From positions 53,703,624-53,767,623 of the forward strand of contig CM049308.1 in the NCBI GenBank assembly GCA_026874595.1: DNA of 64,000 nt, in the 5' to 3' direction. The stretch's first letter is position 1. The number at the start of each line of letters is the position of its first letter. This stretch comes from Sipunculus nudus. Taxonomy: Eukaryota > Annelida > Sipuncula > Golfingiida > Sipunculidae. A program made the position numbers and the translations under genes. Positions 1-13,687 of this stretch are shown in pieces. Under the pieces are notes generated by a model. The model was not told the origin of the DNA, searched no databases, and saw only the letters and a list, made by a program, of their open reading frames with translations.

Positions 1-125
1 CTATTCAAGTTTTCATGCACCATCTTAATGCAAGGCTCACACACTGCCAGCTTGCCAGTCTTGACATGAGTGTGATGTAATCAGTCCACAGTAGCCAGGT
101 GCAACCACTGCAGTATCTGGGTCAG

Positions 126-340
126 GCTGCCTGCAAAAACCTCTCTCTCTCTCTGTCTCTTCACCCCCCCCCCCCTCCCTTCCCCTCCACCTGGGCATCC
201 TCCCCCCCCCCCCCTGCCCCCTCCTCTCCTCACCTCCCCCCCCCCCCCACCCCATCCCACCACTCCCTTTCTCCTTCCCATTCTGTTGACAGACCTGTAA
301 CCACAGAGACTCCCCCACCACCCTACCCCTCTAATACAAA
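126..340. repeat. CT/poly-C low-complexity tract
   Basis: Short CT repeats are followed by several runs of 8 to 14 C separated by T-rich steps. The open frames across it translate only into Pro/Ser or Gly/Arg low-complexity peptides, so I see no gene here. Confidence 0.85.
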
Positions 341-479
341 GGACTAATAAAGAAGATGAAAATTATAATTTCAATTCAAATGTGATAAAATATGTGTATC
401 AAATGTAATTGTTCATTGATATGTAAGAGATTTAATAAGGTAAAAATTATTTTGTAGCATTTCATATATCTAAAAGTTT

Positions 480-1464
480 GCTGGGCTTTGATATGAATAA
501 CACTGTTACACTTAGTTTATCAGGAATATTGGGCAAATTTTAATGGGATTCATTTTTAGCTCATATGTCCATATATTTTACTATTGAAAACTATTACATT
601 CGCACATTTTTGTTTGTGAAATATGTATCCCTTCATATAACACTGAAGCCCATTTTTCCTTATTGCCTCATTAAATGGTTTCAGGCAACAAGTTATATTT
701 ATTACACAATGCAAATGTGACTTATGCCTAATTGATGCACATCATATTTACTTTATATTTATGCTAATTTGATTTTTTACAGCATTTTATTTCAGTTAAT
801 AAATTAATTTTTATTATACTTTGGCTCATGTCCATAATTCCATTATTTACAGAATTCCTAATTTCTCTGGGTATGGTATATTTACATGCATATTCCAGTC
901 ACTTAGTAGAAATACCAAACTTCAAGACAATGTCATATTGAGGCTCCTACATCTTTCATGGAGTCCATAAAAGTGCTCAGTCAACATAATTTCCTTATTG
1001 CATTAATTAAGTGTTTTCACTACAATTTCCACATATTACAATGTTCAACATACACTTATCAGATTACATTTATGCTCATTAGAAAACTGAATGATTAAAA
1101 ATTTGTTTTACAGCATTTTATTGCAGTTAATAAATTTAATGTGTATTATAATACTTCAGCTTATCTCCTCTTCCTTCCCTGTTCTATAATTGACAGATGT
1201 TCATACTTTCCAATGGTTATTTTATATGCACATGTTATTGTCACATAGCTGAAATGATGATACTTCTAGAAATCTTTAATCATGAGAGACTTCTGCATCT
1301 TTGATATATGCACAGTATTAGTCAGCCAAATATATATTTAATAATTGATTATCAGCAGTTAGCAGGGCCATTTCGTCTGATCTTTTCAAAATATGAGGTT
1401 ATATATATATTTAAAATTTTTTCCCAAAATTCAGCTGAGCGATGTGACCCATGGGTCCCTTGTT
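480..1464 (+). repeat. Degenerate element with ~330-bp internal duplication and a family-1 Helitron-like 3' end
   Basis: The phrase ACAGCATTTTATT followed by CAGTTAATAAATT occurs near 779 and again near 1110, and the flanking text is also similar, so an old tandem duplication of about 330 bp is visible. The block ends at 1431-1464 with TCAGCTGAGC, the palindrome GACCCATGGGTC and CCTTGTT. This is the 3' terminus of the family called family 1 here, which recurs at 1954, 27261, 48141, 53421 and 61252. The left end is not defined. Confidence 0.55.
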
Positions 1465-1986
1465 ATAGTCATCTGAGCTATAGCGATCACTCTTTGTCGT
1501 TGTCCGTCTGTCCATCCATTAACAGGGCACAAATTGTATCGCAGGTTCTTGGAATCTTCCTCACTTTACATCCAGGGGGGTCCATTAAAAATCTTCTTGG
1601 AAACCTGAACCTTATTAATGACCCACCATTTGAGTAAGAAGCATTTTGATTTTCAGGGTCCAGAGGTCAAAGATGAAGGTCCCAGGAGCCACATCTTTAA
1701 ATTGATTGTGGATGCACTGTAAATCAAATGTTTCATCCCAAACTTTACATCTTTCACACATGGTACTTGCCCAAAGTAGAAGAAATCTGTTGATTTTGAG
1801 GTGACTTGGTAAGAGGTATAGGTCACTGGACCCACTTTTTATAAAAGATTGTTGCAATAATAAAAAAGTTGCAAGTGCAAGGATAGTTCTCAGATTTTTT
1901 GGTCACAAGGTCATTGATTAAGGTCACAGGTAAAAATATCCTGATTGACAAATTCAGCTGAGCGTCGAGACCCAGGGGTCCCTAGT
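1465..1986 (+). repeat. Family-1 Helitron-like element, 5'-truncated copy
   Basis: It begins abruptly with the internal part of the family-1 5' end (GTCATCTGAGCTATAG) directly after the 3' end of the previous copy, and ends at 1954-1986 with TCAGCTGAGCG and a decayed hairpin GACCCAGGGGTC. The interior resembles the 336-bp modules at 59.4-61.0 kb (AACAGGGCACAAATTGTA, then a Leu/Thr-like 'CCTTGGAAACC' phrase). It is noncoding. Confidence 0.65.
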
Positions 1987-2340
1987 TAGCTCAGCTGACT
2001 ATAAGTCATCTGAGCTATAGTCGTGGTCCATTGTCCGTCGTCCGCCTGTCTGTCCGTCCGTCTGGATGTCCGTCCGTGAGACTGGCACGTTTCGACACCA
2101 TTGGACCTACGAATCTGAAATTCGGCATACAGTTAGATGTCCCCAAAATCTCCTACCATGCCGAAAATTGGGAGGGCCAAAAAGTGCCATTTTGGGCCAT
2201 TTTGGGAATTCGATAATCATTTTCTCAAAATCTGTTCAGCAACAATCAAAGCACATTGTCATCTCCAGGATTGAAAACTGCTGCTTCTTTAATTGAACTG
2301 GCTGTTCACTCAAGTGCAATTAGCCAGGCATGACCATTAG
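1987..2340 (+). repeat. Family-1 Helitron-like element, 5' fragment
   Basis: TAGCTCAGCTGACTATAAGT starts immediately after the preceding 3' end, giving a head-to-tail junction. It is followed by repeats of GTCCGTC, typical of this family. No 3' end is visible; the sequence passes into family-2-like text. Confidence 0.65.
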
Positions 2341-3675
2341 TGTCACTGTGATTGAAGTTAATATCAATTTAGGTGTGTAAACATCATTGTCAACTTATGG
2401 CTATAGTTGAAAAGTTTGTGGATAGGCCTAAAACTATGAACATGATTGCACGTAGGACCTGATCAGATAATCACCGCAGGTACACTCAATTGTTTGGGAG
2501 AGTCAGTATGAGTCCTGGCCTCCTGGGAATTTCCTCAAGCCAGTATCAGGCACATTGTCATTGGTAATTAACTACACTAAACAGACACACCCCTGGGTGT
2601 TTTGCCTATGCGCCCGGTGCGTTTATTAGGGAATATACAGTAAATGTTTTATTCCAGTATAAGCATCATTTTCCTCCAAACATTCGAAGTCGGTGCCGTG
2701 TCTATGAGTCAAGTCAGGACTTAGTCATTGCAGGCATAGTGAATGGAAATTTGTCATTTTAGAATAGGGTGTTAGAGTGGTGGTAGGGCCCAGGTTACTA
2801 TTACACACTAATAGTAAAATGCCTATGAACTTTCACCTGGTGATCTTAAATTTGACCTTGGATAACTTTGGACTTGGTCAAATTCAAGGTCAAATGGCAA
2901 TTGGCCCTGGGCTATTTCCCCAAAACCTGTTCAGTAGCTTTTGTTAATGCAACAATCAAACACCAATGACAGTGTTTTTCCCCAGTATAACTGTATAAGT
3001 GTTATTTTCCTTGAGTCTTTTGAAATGAGTGCTGTGTCTCTTCACCAGGTCAGGACATGAGTATTTTTTTGAGATTTCCGGTTTTTACCATTGCAGGCAT
3101 AGAGAATGAAACTTTTCCAACTTAAAATGAGCTGTTAGAGTGGTGCTAGGGCCTAGGTTTACCATTATGCACTTATCATGCTTATAGTAAATCACACATG
3201 CCCTACGTTATGTCCTCGAATTTGGCCTTGAAAGGTCGTTCTAAATGTCACTTGTTTGTTTGTTCAATCATTCATTGATGAGTATCTTTTTTTTAATTTT
3301 GAGCAGCTGAGGAACAAAGAATCATTCATTTTTTTTTTTTTAGGGGAAAAAAGGTCTAAGAGCCCAAAAGTGTTGCTCATTTTTGTTAGGTGTAATGTTT
3401 CTTATATGTACAGTACAGCTGTATTTTTTTCAATTGAATTTAGTGCAAATTTGATGGTAGCAATTTCCTGACAGACATAATTTCCTGAAACATTGATCCA
3501 GTAATCTACAGGGCCTTGGACCTTTCTTCCATGGGCATTTCAACCCCTGGCTTTATTGCATGATATCTGCATTGAATTCATTTCAAACTTCAAAACACAT
3601 GGCCATGATTGGCATATCAATTAGTATTGCACAATACAACCTCCCATGGAAAGTGCTTACAATCCCCACCATGAT
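2340..3675. repeat. Family-2 interspersed repeat, two ~350-bp modules
   Basis: Two similar modules start near 2650 and 2985. Each has CAGTATAA, a 'CATTTTCCT..GAAGTCGGTGCCGTG' type block, CATTGCAGGCATAG and TTAGAGTGGTGGTAGGGCC. The same phrases recur at 22840-23030 and 29215-29410. The right end near 3510 (CTACAGGGCCTTGGACCT) is a worn form of the family-2 3' hairpin seen at 23010-23036, 29850-29876 and 49285-49310. Nothing coding is seen from 3520 to 3675. Confidence 0.55.
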
Positions 3676-6357
3676 GAGATACCATATAAACCATGTATGG
3701 TAATATAAGTCAAACAGACCCTGCTGGGGATGAGATATTGTTGAGTCTTAGCTGTACTACTGGGACATAGATAAACCATGTATGGTAATATAAGTCAAAC
3801 AGACCCTGCTGGGGATGAGATATTGTTGAGTCCTATCTGTACTACTGGGACATGAGATAAACCATGTATGGTAATATAAGTCAAACAGACCCTGCTGGGG
3901 ATGAGATATTGTTGAGTCCTATTTGTACTACTGGGACATGAGATAAACCATGTATGGTAATATAAGTCAAACAGACCCTGCTGGGGGTCAGATATTGTTG
4001 AGTCCTAGCTGTACTACTGGGACATGAGCTAAACCATGTAAGGTAATATCAGTCAAACAGACCCTGCTGGGGATGAGATATTGTTGAGTCCTATCTGTAC
4101 TACTGGGACATGAGATAAACCATGTATGGAAAAATAAGTCAAACAGACCTTGCTGCGGGTGAGATATTGTTGAGTCCTATCTGTACTACTGTGACATGAG
4201 ATAAACCATGTATTGTAATATAAGTCAAACAGACCCTGCTGGGGATGAGATATTGTTGAGTCCTATCTGTTCTACTTGGACATGAGATAAACCATGTATG
4301 GTAATATAAGTCAAACAGACCCTGCTGGGGATGAGATATTGTTGAGTCCTATCTGTACTGCTGGGACATGAGATAAACCATGGATGAAAGTATAAGTCAA
4401 ACAGACCCTGCTGGGGATGAGATATTGTTGAGTCCTATCTGTACTACTGGGACATGAGATAAACCATGTATGGTAATATAAGTCAAACAGACCCTACTGG
4501 GGATGAGATATTGTGTAGTCCTATCTGTACTACTGGGAAATGAGATAAACCGTGAATGGTAATATAAGTCAAACAGACCCTGCTGAGGAGGAGATATTGT
4601 TGAGTCCTATCTGTACTACTGGGACACGAGATAAACTATGTATGGTAAAAAGGTCAAACAGACCCTGCTTGGGATGAGATATCGTTGAGTCCTATCTGTA
4701 CTGTTGGGACATTAGATAAACCATGGATGGTAATATAAGTCAAACAGACCCTGCTGGCGATGAGATATTGTTGAGTCCTATCTGTACTACTGGGATATGA
4801 GATAAACCATGTATGGTAATATAAGTCAAACAGACCCTGCTGGGGATGAGATATTGTTGAGTCATATCTGTATTTTGGGACATGAGATAAACCATGTATG
4901 GTAATATAAGTCAAACAGACCCTGCTGGGGATGGGATATCATTGAGTCTTAGCTGTACTACTGGGACATGAGATAAACCATGGATGGTAATATAAGTCAA
5001 ACAGACCCTGCTGGGGATGAGATATTGTTGAGTTTTATCTGTACTACTGGGACATGAGATAAACCATGTATGGTAAAAAGGTCAAACAGACCCTGCTGGG
5101 GATTAGATATTGTTGAGTCCTATCTGTACTACTGGGACATGAGCTAAGCCATGTATGATAATATCGGTCAAACAGACTCTGCTGGGGATGAGATATTGTT
5201 GAGTCCTATCTGTACCACTGGGACATGAGATAAACCATGAATGGAAATATAACTCAAACAGACCCTGCTGAGGATGAGATATTGTTGAGTCCTATCTGTA
5301 CCACTGGGACATGAGATAAACCATGGATGGTAATACAAGTCAAACAGACCCTGCTGGGGATGAGATATTGTTGAGTCCTATCTGTACTACTGGGACTTGA
5401 GATAAACCATGGATGGTAATATAAGTCAAACAGACCCTGCTGGGGATGAGATATTGTTGAGTCCTATCTGTACTACTGGGACATGAGATAAACCATGTAT
5501 GGTAAAAAGGTCAAACAGACCCTGCTGGGGATGAGATATTGTTGAGTCCTATCTGTACTACTGGGACATGAGCTAAACCATGTATGGTAATATAAGTCAA
5601 ACAGACCCTGCTGGGGATGAGATATTGTTGAGTCCTATCTGTACTCCTGGGACATGAGATAAACCATGGATGGTAATATAAGTCAAACAGACCCTGCTGG
5701 GGATGAGATATTGTTGAGCCCAATCTGTACTACTGGGACATGAGATAAACCATGTATGGTAATATAAGTCAAACAGACCCTGCTGGGGATGAGATATTGT
5801 TGAGTTTTATCTGTACTACTGGGACATGAGATAAACCATGTATGGTAATATAAGTCAAACAGACCCTGTTGGGGATGAGATATTGTTGAGTCCTATCTGT
5901 ACTCCTGGGACATGAGATAAACCATGGATGGTAATATAAGTCAAACAGACCCTGCTGGGGATGAGATATTGTTGAGTCCTATCTGTAATACTGGGACATG
6001 AGATAAACCATGTATGGTAATATAAGTCCAACAGACCCTGCTGAGGATGAGATATTGTTGAGTCCTATAGATCTGTACTACTGGGACTTGAGATAAACCA
6101 TGGATGGTAATATAAGTCAAACAGACCCTGCTGGGGATGAGATATTGTTGAGTCCTATCTGTACTACTGGGACATGAGATAAACCATGGATGATAATATA
6201 AGTCAAACAGACCCTGCTGGGGATGAGATATTGTTGAGTCTTATCTGTACTACTGGGACATGAGATAAACCATGTATCAAACAGACCTTGCTGAGGGTGA
6301 GATATTGTTGAGTCCTATCAGTACTACTGGGGCATGAGATAAACCATGTATGGTAAT
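3676..6357. repeat. 86-bp satellite, block I (~31 units)
   Basis: A tandem array with an 86-bp period (for example TATGGTAATA at 3781 and again at 3867). Each unit carries ATAAACCATGTATGG, CAGACCCTGCTGGGG, GAGATATTGTTGAGTC and TACTACTGGGACATGA. Units differ by scattered substitutions and some short deletions. Because 86 is not a multiple of 3, a reading frame returns only every 258 bp; the minus strand happens to lack stops in many units, which gives false ORFs of 60-90 codons. Confidence 0.97.
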
Positions 6358-7175
6358 AGACCATTTCAGCATTACAAGCGCGCATGTGCGATGACTGACC
6401 TAGAGCCCAAGGTGAAAGGTCACCATTACCAAAACAAACTACATGCGGTCCTGACAACTTCTGCCGCTTCGTTTGTCAGACGCAGCAGATACACTGTGTT
6501 ACTTGTTTCTCGGGGTTTAACATGCCTCGTCCCAAACAAAGTCGTTAAACATTGTATCAATGGTACACATGGTTTGTAAAAACAGAGCCAGCTAGTCTGT
6601 GAAAAAACACAGGAAACCACATGTAAGTTGTGTGAGTTCTGATCAGTGAACGAAGGCACCAAGGCCGTGTCACGCGCATGTGGATGCAAGTTGCCAGCAG
6701 ATCGGCGCAGACATAAACAATTTTTGTTTAAAATAGTATAGACTACACTATATTCTAATTTATATATATATATATATATATATGTATATTTAAATCATAA
6801 CATGAATGACTGGAGAAAATTTTACTGATACTGATAGCGGTACATTGTTACAAATGTGTGAATTAATGACAACTTTAACAGCAGGGATTTCTGTCCAAAT
6901 AAGTTGTGTGGCTACGTTTAGTTTAATAGTTAATATTTATATAGTATTATAACAGCATTACTATAAGTATTAGTAATACTTTGAGCCTGCCTCTCTTTCG
7001 TAACATAGAAAAGAAACTTATAATCAGATATATATATGCATATATATAAATAATTTAATATATATATGTATATATATATACACACCTAGCCGTTACCATA
7101 TATTCTTGTTACATGTACTTATTGACAAATTTTTTACTCGCTATAATATATTAATTTACAACTACTTTTAATTTA

Positions 7176-7223
<48 letters not shown>

Positions 7224-9000
7224 CAGGGGGGGTCAGGCAAGTCTTATTTAGTTATGCCTGATGCCAAGTTTCTGGTAAGGAGTGAGCCATTTGATACCAA
7301 TGGGGAAAGGGGGGGGGGGGGGGGTGCATGAGAAAAAAGCATCATTGCAACATCCTCTAAATAACAATTATGTGCCATGCATCAAATTACAATATATAAA
7401 AAGCTATATTTTTTTCTGGCCTGTGCCATTGATTCGAATTAATCAGATTTAAATGGCATACTCTTGACCTTTTACTAATCTGTCAAATTTCTGTAGGTAG
7501 TGGATCAGTAGATATATATTTGATATTCAGTGTATCGGTGTGTATTGTGCTCTTGTCTAACAGCAGCTGGTCCAAAGCACTTGTATGAAGTAAAATTTAT
7601 TAATTTTATAGTAAAGGTATATTATTTTTAGCATACGTATTATACACTTTGTATTCTGAGGATTCTCAAGAATTGATTAGTGTTAAAACTCCATAAAAAC
7701 TATAAAATAGGAAAATGTAAGCTGAAAAAGGTGTATGCTATAAAAGGACTTCCATATAGTAAATATATTTGCTTTTTCCCCACTGCGTTTTATTCATGTT
7801 TAAATCGTTCAACTGACAGGTCATGTTTAAGTAAAAGGTTTATTTACTCGAAATGATCTGCTTTATTTGTGGTCCAGTAATATATATATATACGCCAGTA
7901 GCATAATTTATGTATAAATATTATATTTCTGCACTTGTTAAGAGATGACATTGACAAATCCATGAAAAGCTACCATACAAAAACTCTCTAATAATCATAT
8001 TTTATTAATTTCTTTGACACTTAAATATTTATCCCAGATCATGAAAGCGATAAACATCTTCAACAGAAGGCTAATAATATATATTACGCATTAACAGTGA
8101 CAAATAACAGGGTAAACAGTTATGTTTACAAGTTTTGCATTATAATATATTTTTTAATGTCTTGATATGCTCCCCAAAAGCTATATTATAATTTATATTT
8201 ACCATCCCATTACCCAAGAGTTAAAGACATTTTTGTAATTTTGAAATAACAATAATCTTGTCCAGCAGTTTTGGCTTTTGCATGCTGAACTGTGAAAATT
8301 TACGTGAAACATTTCCGTTTTGTCCATGACAGGGTCAGAGAGTTATCAGTATTCATTATTTCCTCAGTGATTATTGTGGATTTTTATTAGGAAATATAAA
8401 AATATTATTATTAAAGCATTATCTGGACTAAAGGGAATTATGTATTGAAATACTGGTCTTCAACATAACAGTATTATAATAAACTGTTAATTTTATTAAC
8501 ACAGAAATCATGACACTGAAAATTTGAGATAGTTATAAAGATGCATTTCGAGGAAAAAAAGTTTATCTAATCTAAATACTCATGATTCATAAATGGTTAC
8601 TAACCTTCATATAAAAGTGTTGACAAAGACATTTCTACATATAAATAAGTTAAATGTGAAGCACCGTCACGTGTCCACTTGAATATTTCACCAGTGTGAT
8701 TCTGTGAGCCACATGGAGTGATCGAGCGACTGCACAAGTGCCAGTATTTGTTACATTTTGTTTAAAAAGGCCAGCAGAAAAGCTCTAACCTACTTAGGAG
8801 CAATGTGTAACACTTATAAAGGGTGCCATTTTCTATGGGAGGAGTCCACTGAAAATATTAATAGATATATAGAAAGGGTTCGAACGTGACGTTTCACCAT
8901 TTCTGCATTGCACATGTCTGGTCAAAGAACGTGTTTTGGTAATGGTGACCTTTGACCCTGACTAGCATGCATTGCGAGTCGCGAGATGCTGAAATGGTCT
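6358..9000. mobile_element. 2.64-kb TIR DNA element inserted in the satellite, copy 1
   Basis: The element is bounded by a perfect 15-bp inverted repeat, AGACCATTTCAGCAT at 6358 and its complement ending at 9000. A second, subterminal inverted block of 22 bp, beginning AAAGGTCACCATTACC, lies at 6415-6436 and, complemented, at 8932-8953. The satellite unit is split at GGTAAT/ATAAGTC with the dinucleotide AT on both sides, compatible with a 2-bp target duplication. The interior is AT-rich with two AT microsatellites, including a 40-bp tract near 7180-7220. It has a G run of 16 and no ORF recognisable as a transposase, so I call it non-autonomous. A short ATG frame starts at 6520 (MPRPKQSR, then stop) and could be a remnant of a coding start. 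Superfamily is unknown; Tc1/mariner-like elements use TA, not AT. Confidence 0.8.
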
Positions 9001-11045
9001 ATATAAGTCAAACAGACACTGCTGGGGATATGATATTGTTGAGTCCTATCTGTACTACTGGGACATGAGATAAACAATGTATGGTAATATAAGTCAAACA
9101 GACACTGCTGGGGATATGATATTGAGTCCTATCTGTACTACTGGGACATGAAATAAACCATGGATGGTAATATAAGTCAAACAGACCCTGCTGGGGATGA
9201 GATATTGTTTAGTCCTAGCTGTACTACTGGGACATGAGATAAATCATGTATTGTAATATAAGCCAAACAGACCCTGCTGGGGATGAGATATTGTTGAGTC
9301 CTATCTGTACTACTGGGACATGAGATAAACCATGAATGATAATGTAAGTCAAACAGACCCTGCTGGGGATGAGATATTGTTGAGTCCTATCCTTAACACT
9401 GGGATATGAGATAAACCATGGATGGTAATACAAGTCAAACAGACCCTGCTGGGGATGAGATATTGTTGAGTCCTATCTGTACTACTTGGACTTGAGATAA
9501 ACCATGGATGGTAATATAAGTCAAACAGACCCTGCTGGGGGTCAGATATTGTTGAGTCCTAGCTGTACTACTGGGACATGAGATAAACCATGGATGAAAA
9601 TATATAAGTCAAACAGACCCTGCTGGGGATGAGATATTGTTGAGTCTTATCTGTACTACTGGGACATGAGATAAACCATGTATCAAAAAGACCTTGCTGA
9701 GGGTGAGATATTGTTGAGTCCTATCTGTACTACTGGGACATGAGATAAACCATGTATGGTAATATAAGTGAAACAGACACTGCTGGGGATATGATATTGT
9801 TGAGTCCTATCTGTACTACTGGGACATGAGATAAACCATTTATGGTAATATAAGTCAAACAGACACTGCTGGGGATATGATATTGTTGAGTCCTATCTGT
9901 ACTTCTGGGATATGAGATAAACCATGTATGGTAATATAAGTCAAACAGACCCTGCTGGGGATGAGATATTGTTTAGTCCTAGCTGTACTACTGGGACATG
10001 AGATAAACCATGTATGGTAATATAAGTCAAACAGACCCTACTGGGGATGAGATATTGTTGAGTCCTATCTGTACTACTGGGACATGAAATAAACCATGGA
10101 TAGTAATATAAGTCAAACAGACCCTGCTGGGGATGAGATATTGTTGAGTCCTTTCTGTACTACTGGGACATGAAATAAACCATGGATGGTAAAATAAGTC
10201 AAACAGACCCTGCTGGGGATGAGATATTGTTGAGTCCTATCTGTACTACTGGGACATGATATAAACCATGAATGGTAATGTAAGTCAAACAGACCCTGCT
10301 GGGGATGAGATATTGTTGAGTCCTATCTGTACTCCTGGGACATGAGATAAACCATGGATGGTAATATAAGTCAAACAGACCCTGCTGGGGATGAGATATT
10401 GTTGAGCCCAATCTGTACTACTGGGACATGAGATAAACCATGTATGGTAATATAAGTCAAACAGACCCTGCTGGGGATGAGATATTGTTGAGTTTTATCT
10501 GTACTACTGGGACATGAGATAAACCATGTATGGTAATATAAGTCAAACAGACCCTGTTGGGGATGAGATATTGTTGAGTCCTATCTGTACTCCTGGGACA
10601 TGAGATAAACCATGGATGGTAATATAAGTCAAACAGACCCTGCTGGGGATGAGATATTGTTGAGTCCTATCTGTAATACTGGGACATGAGATAAACCATG
10701 TATGGTAATATAAGTCCAACAGACCCTGCTGAGGATGAGATATTGTTGAGTCCTATAGATCTGTACTACTGGGACTTGAGATAAACCATGGATGGTAATA
10801 TAAGTCAAACAGACCCTGCTGGGGATGAGATATTGTTGAGTCCTATCTGTACTACTGGGACATGAGATAAACCATGGATGATAATATAAGTCAAACAGAC
10901 CCTGCTGGGGATGAGATATTGTTGAGTCTTATCTGTACTACTGGGACATGAGATAAACCATGTATCAAACAGACCTTGCTGAGGGTGAGATATTGTTGAG
11001 TCCTATCAGTACTACTGGGGCATGAGATAAACCATGTATGGTAAT
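9001..11045. repeat. 86-bp satellite, block II (~24 units)
   Basis: Same unit family as block I. Some units carry the variant GACACTGCTGGGGATATGA, others the short form with ATGTATCAAA that lacks about 17 bp. From about 10285 to the insertion at 11046 it matches 5598-6357 of block I nearly base for base. Confidence 0.96.
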
Positions 11046-11863
11046 AGACCATTTCAGCATTACAAGCGCGCATGTGCGATGACTGACCTAGAGCCCAAGG
11101 TGAAAGGTCACCATTACCAAAACAAACTACATGCGGTCCTGACAACTTCTGCCGCTTCGTTTGTCAGACGCAGCAGATACACTGTGTTACTTGTTTCTCG
11201 GGGTTTAACATGCCTCGTCCCAAACAAAGTCGTTAAACATTGTATCAATGGTACACATGGTTTGTAAAAACAGAGCCAGCTAGTCTGTGAAAAAACACAG
11301 GAAACCACATGTAAGTTGTGTGAGTTCTGATCAGTGAACGAAGGCACCAAGGCCGTGTCACGCGCATGTGGATGCAAGTTGCCAGCAGATCGGCGCAGAC
11401 ATAAACAATTTTTGTTTAAAATAGTATAGACTACACTATATTCTAATTTATATATATATATATATATATATGTATATTTAAATCATAACATGAATGACTG
11501 GAGAAAATTTTACTGATACTGATAGCGGTACATTGTTACAAATGTGTGAATTAATGACAACTTTAACAGCAGGGATTTCTGTCCAAATAAGTTGTGTGGC
11601 TACGTTTAGTTTAATAGTTAATATTTATATAGTATTATAACAGCATTACTATAAGTATTAGTAATACTTTGAGCCTGCCTCTCTTTCGTAACATAGAAAA
11701 GAAACTTATAATCAGATATATATATGCATATATATAAATAATTTAATATATATATGTATATATATATACACACCTAGCCGTTACCATATATTCTTGTTAC
11801 ATGTACTTATTGACAAATTTTTTACTCGCTATAATATATTAATTTACAACTACTTTTAATTTA

Positions 11864-11911
<48 letters not shown>

Positions 11912-13687
11912 CAGGGGGGGTCAGGCAAGTCTTATTTAGTTATGCCTGATGCCAAGTTTCTGGTAAGGAGTGAGCCATTTGATACCAATGGGGAAAGGGG
12001 GGGGGGGGGGGTGCATGAGAAAAAAGCATCATTGCAACATCCTCTAAATAACAATTATGTGCCATGCATCAAATTACAATATATAAAAAGCTATATTTTT
12101 TTCTGGCCTGTGCCATTGATTCGAATTAATCAGATTTAAATGGCATACTCTTGACCTTTTACTAATCTGTCAAATTTCTGTAGGTAGTGGATCAGTAGAT
12201 ATATATTTGATATTCAGTGTATCGGTGTGTATTGTGCTCTTGTCTAACAGCAGCTGGTCCAAAGCACTTGTATGAAGTAAAATTTATTAATTTTATAGTA
12301 AAGGTATATTATTTTTAGCATACGTATTATACACTTTGTATTCTGAGGATTCTCAAGAATTGATTAGTGTTAAAACTCCATAAAAACTATAAAATAGGAA
12401 AATGTAAGCTGAAAAAGGTGTATGCTATAAAAGGACTTCCATATAGTAAATATATTTGCTTTTTCCCCACTGCGTTTTATTCATGTTTAAATCGTTCAAC
12501 TGACAGGTCATGTTTAAGTAAAAGGTTTATTTACTCGAAATGATCTGCTTTATTTGTGGTCCAGTAATATATATATATACGCCAGTAGCATAATTTATGT
12601 ATAAATATTATATTTCTGCACTTGTTAAGAGATGACATTGACAAATCCATGAAAAGCTACCATACAAAAACTCTCTAATAATCATATTTTATTAATTTCT
12701 TTGACACTTAAATATTTATCCCAGATCATGAAAGCGATAAACATCTTCAACAGAAGGCTAATAATATATATTACGCATTAACAGTGACAAATAACAGGGT
12801 AAACAGTTATGTTTACAAGTTTTGCATTATAATATATTTTTTAATGTCTTGATATGCTCCCCAAAAGCTATATTATAATTTATATTTACCATCCCATTAC
12901 CCAAGAGTTAAAGACATTTTTGTAATTTTGAAATAACAATAATCTTGTCCAGCAGTTTTGGCTTTTGCATGCTGAACTGTGAAAATTTACGTGAAACATT
13001 TCCGTTTTGTCCATGACAGGGTCAGAGAGTTATCAGTATTCATTATTTCCTCAGTGATTATTGTGGATTTTTATTAGGAAATATAAAAATATTATTATTA
13101 AAGCATTATCTGGACTAAAGGGAATTATGTATTGAAATACTGGTCTTCAACATAACAGTATTATAATAAACTGTTAATTTTATTAACACAGAAATCATGA
13201 CACTGAAAATTTGAGATAGTTATAAAGATGCATTTCGAGGAAAAAAAGTTTATCTAATCTAAATACTCATGATTCATAAATGGTTACTAACCTTCATATA
13301 AAAGTGTTGACAAAGACATTTCTACATATAAATAAGTTAAATGTGAAGCACCGTCACGTGTCCACTTGAATATTTCACCAGTGTGATTCTGTGAGCCACA
13401 TGGAGTGATCGAGCGACTGCACAAGTGCCAGTATTTGTTACATTTTGTTTAAAAAGGCCAGCAGAAAAGCTCTAACCTACTTAGGAGCAATGTGTAACAC
13501 TTATAAAGGGTGCCATTTTCTATGGGAGGAGTCCACTGAAAATATTAATAGATATATAGAAAGGGTTCGAACGTGACGTTTCACCATTTCTGCATTGCAC
13601 ATGTCTGGTCAAAGAACGTGTTTTGGTAATGGTGACCTTTGACCCTGACTAGCATGCATTGCGAGTCGCGAGATGCTGAAATGGTCT
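11046..13687. mobile_element. 2.64-kb TIR DNA element, copy 2
   Basis: This is a virtually identical copy of 6358-9000 at an offset of 4688 bp. The one difference I could see is the G homopolymer near 12000 (15 G instead of 16), which changes the offset to 4687. Even the 40-bp AT tract has the same length. It also sits at the same point of the same satellite unit with the same flanking variants, so it arose by duplication of a satellite-plus-element block, not by a second insertion. Confidence 0.85.

Noticed and set aside
99-347. Pro/Ser-rich ORF at the window start
   Set aside because: It is translation of poly-C/CT low-complexity DNA.
4654-6457. Many minus-strand ORFs of 60-90 codons reading GLFDLYYHTWFISCPSSTDR
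   Set aside because: They are the stop-poor minus frame of the 86-bp satellite, shifting frame each unit; there is no start context, splicing or conservation beyond the repeat itself. The same holds for those at 9.2-17.6 kb.
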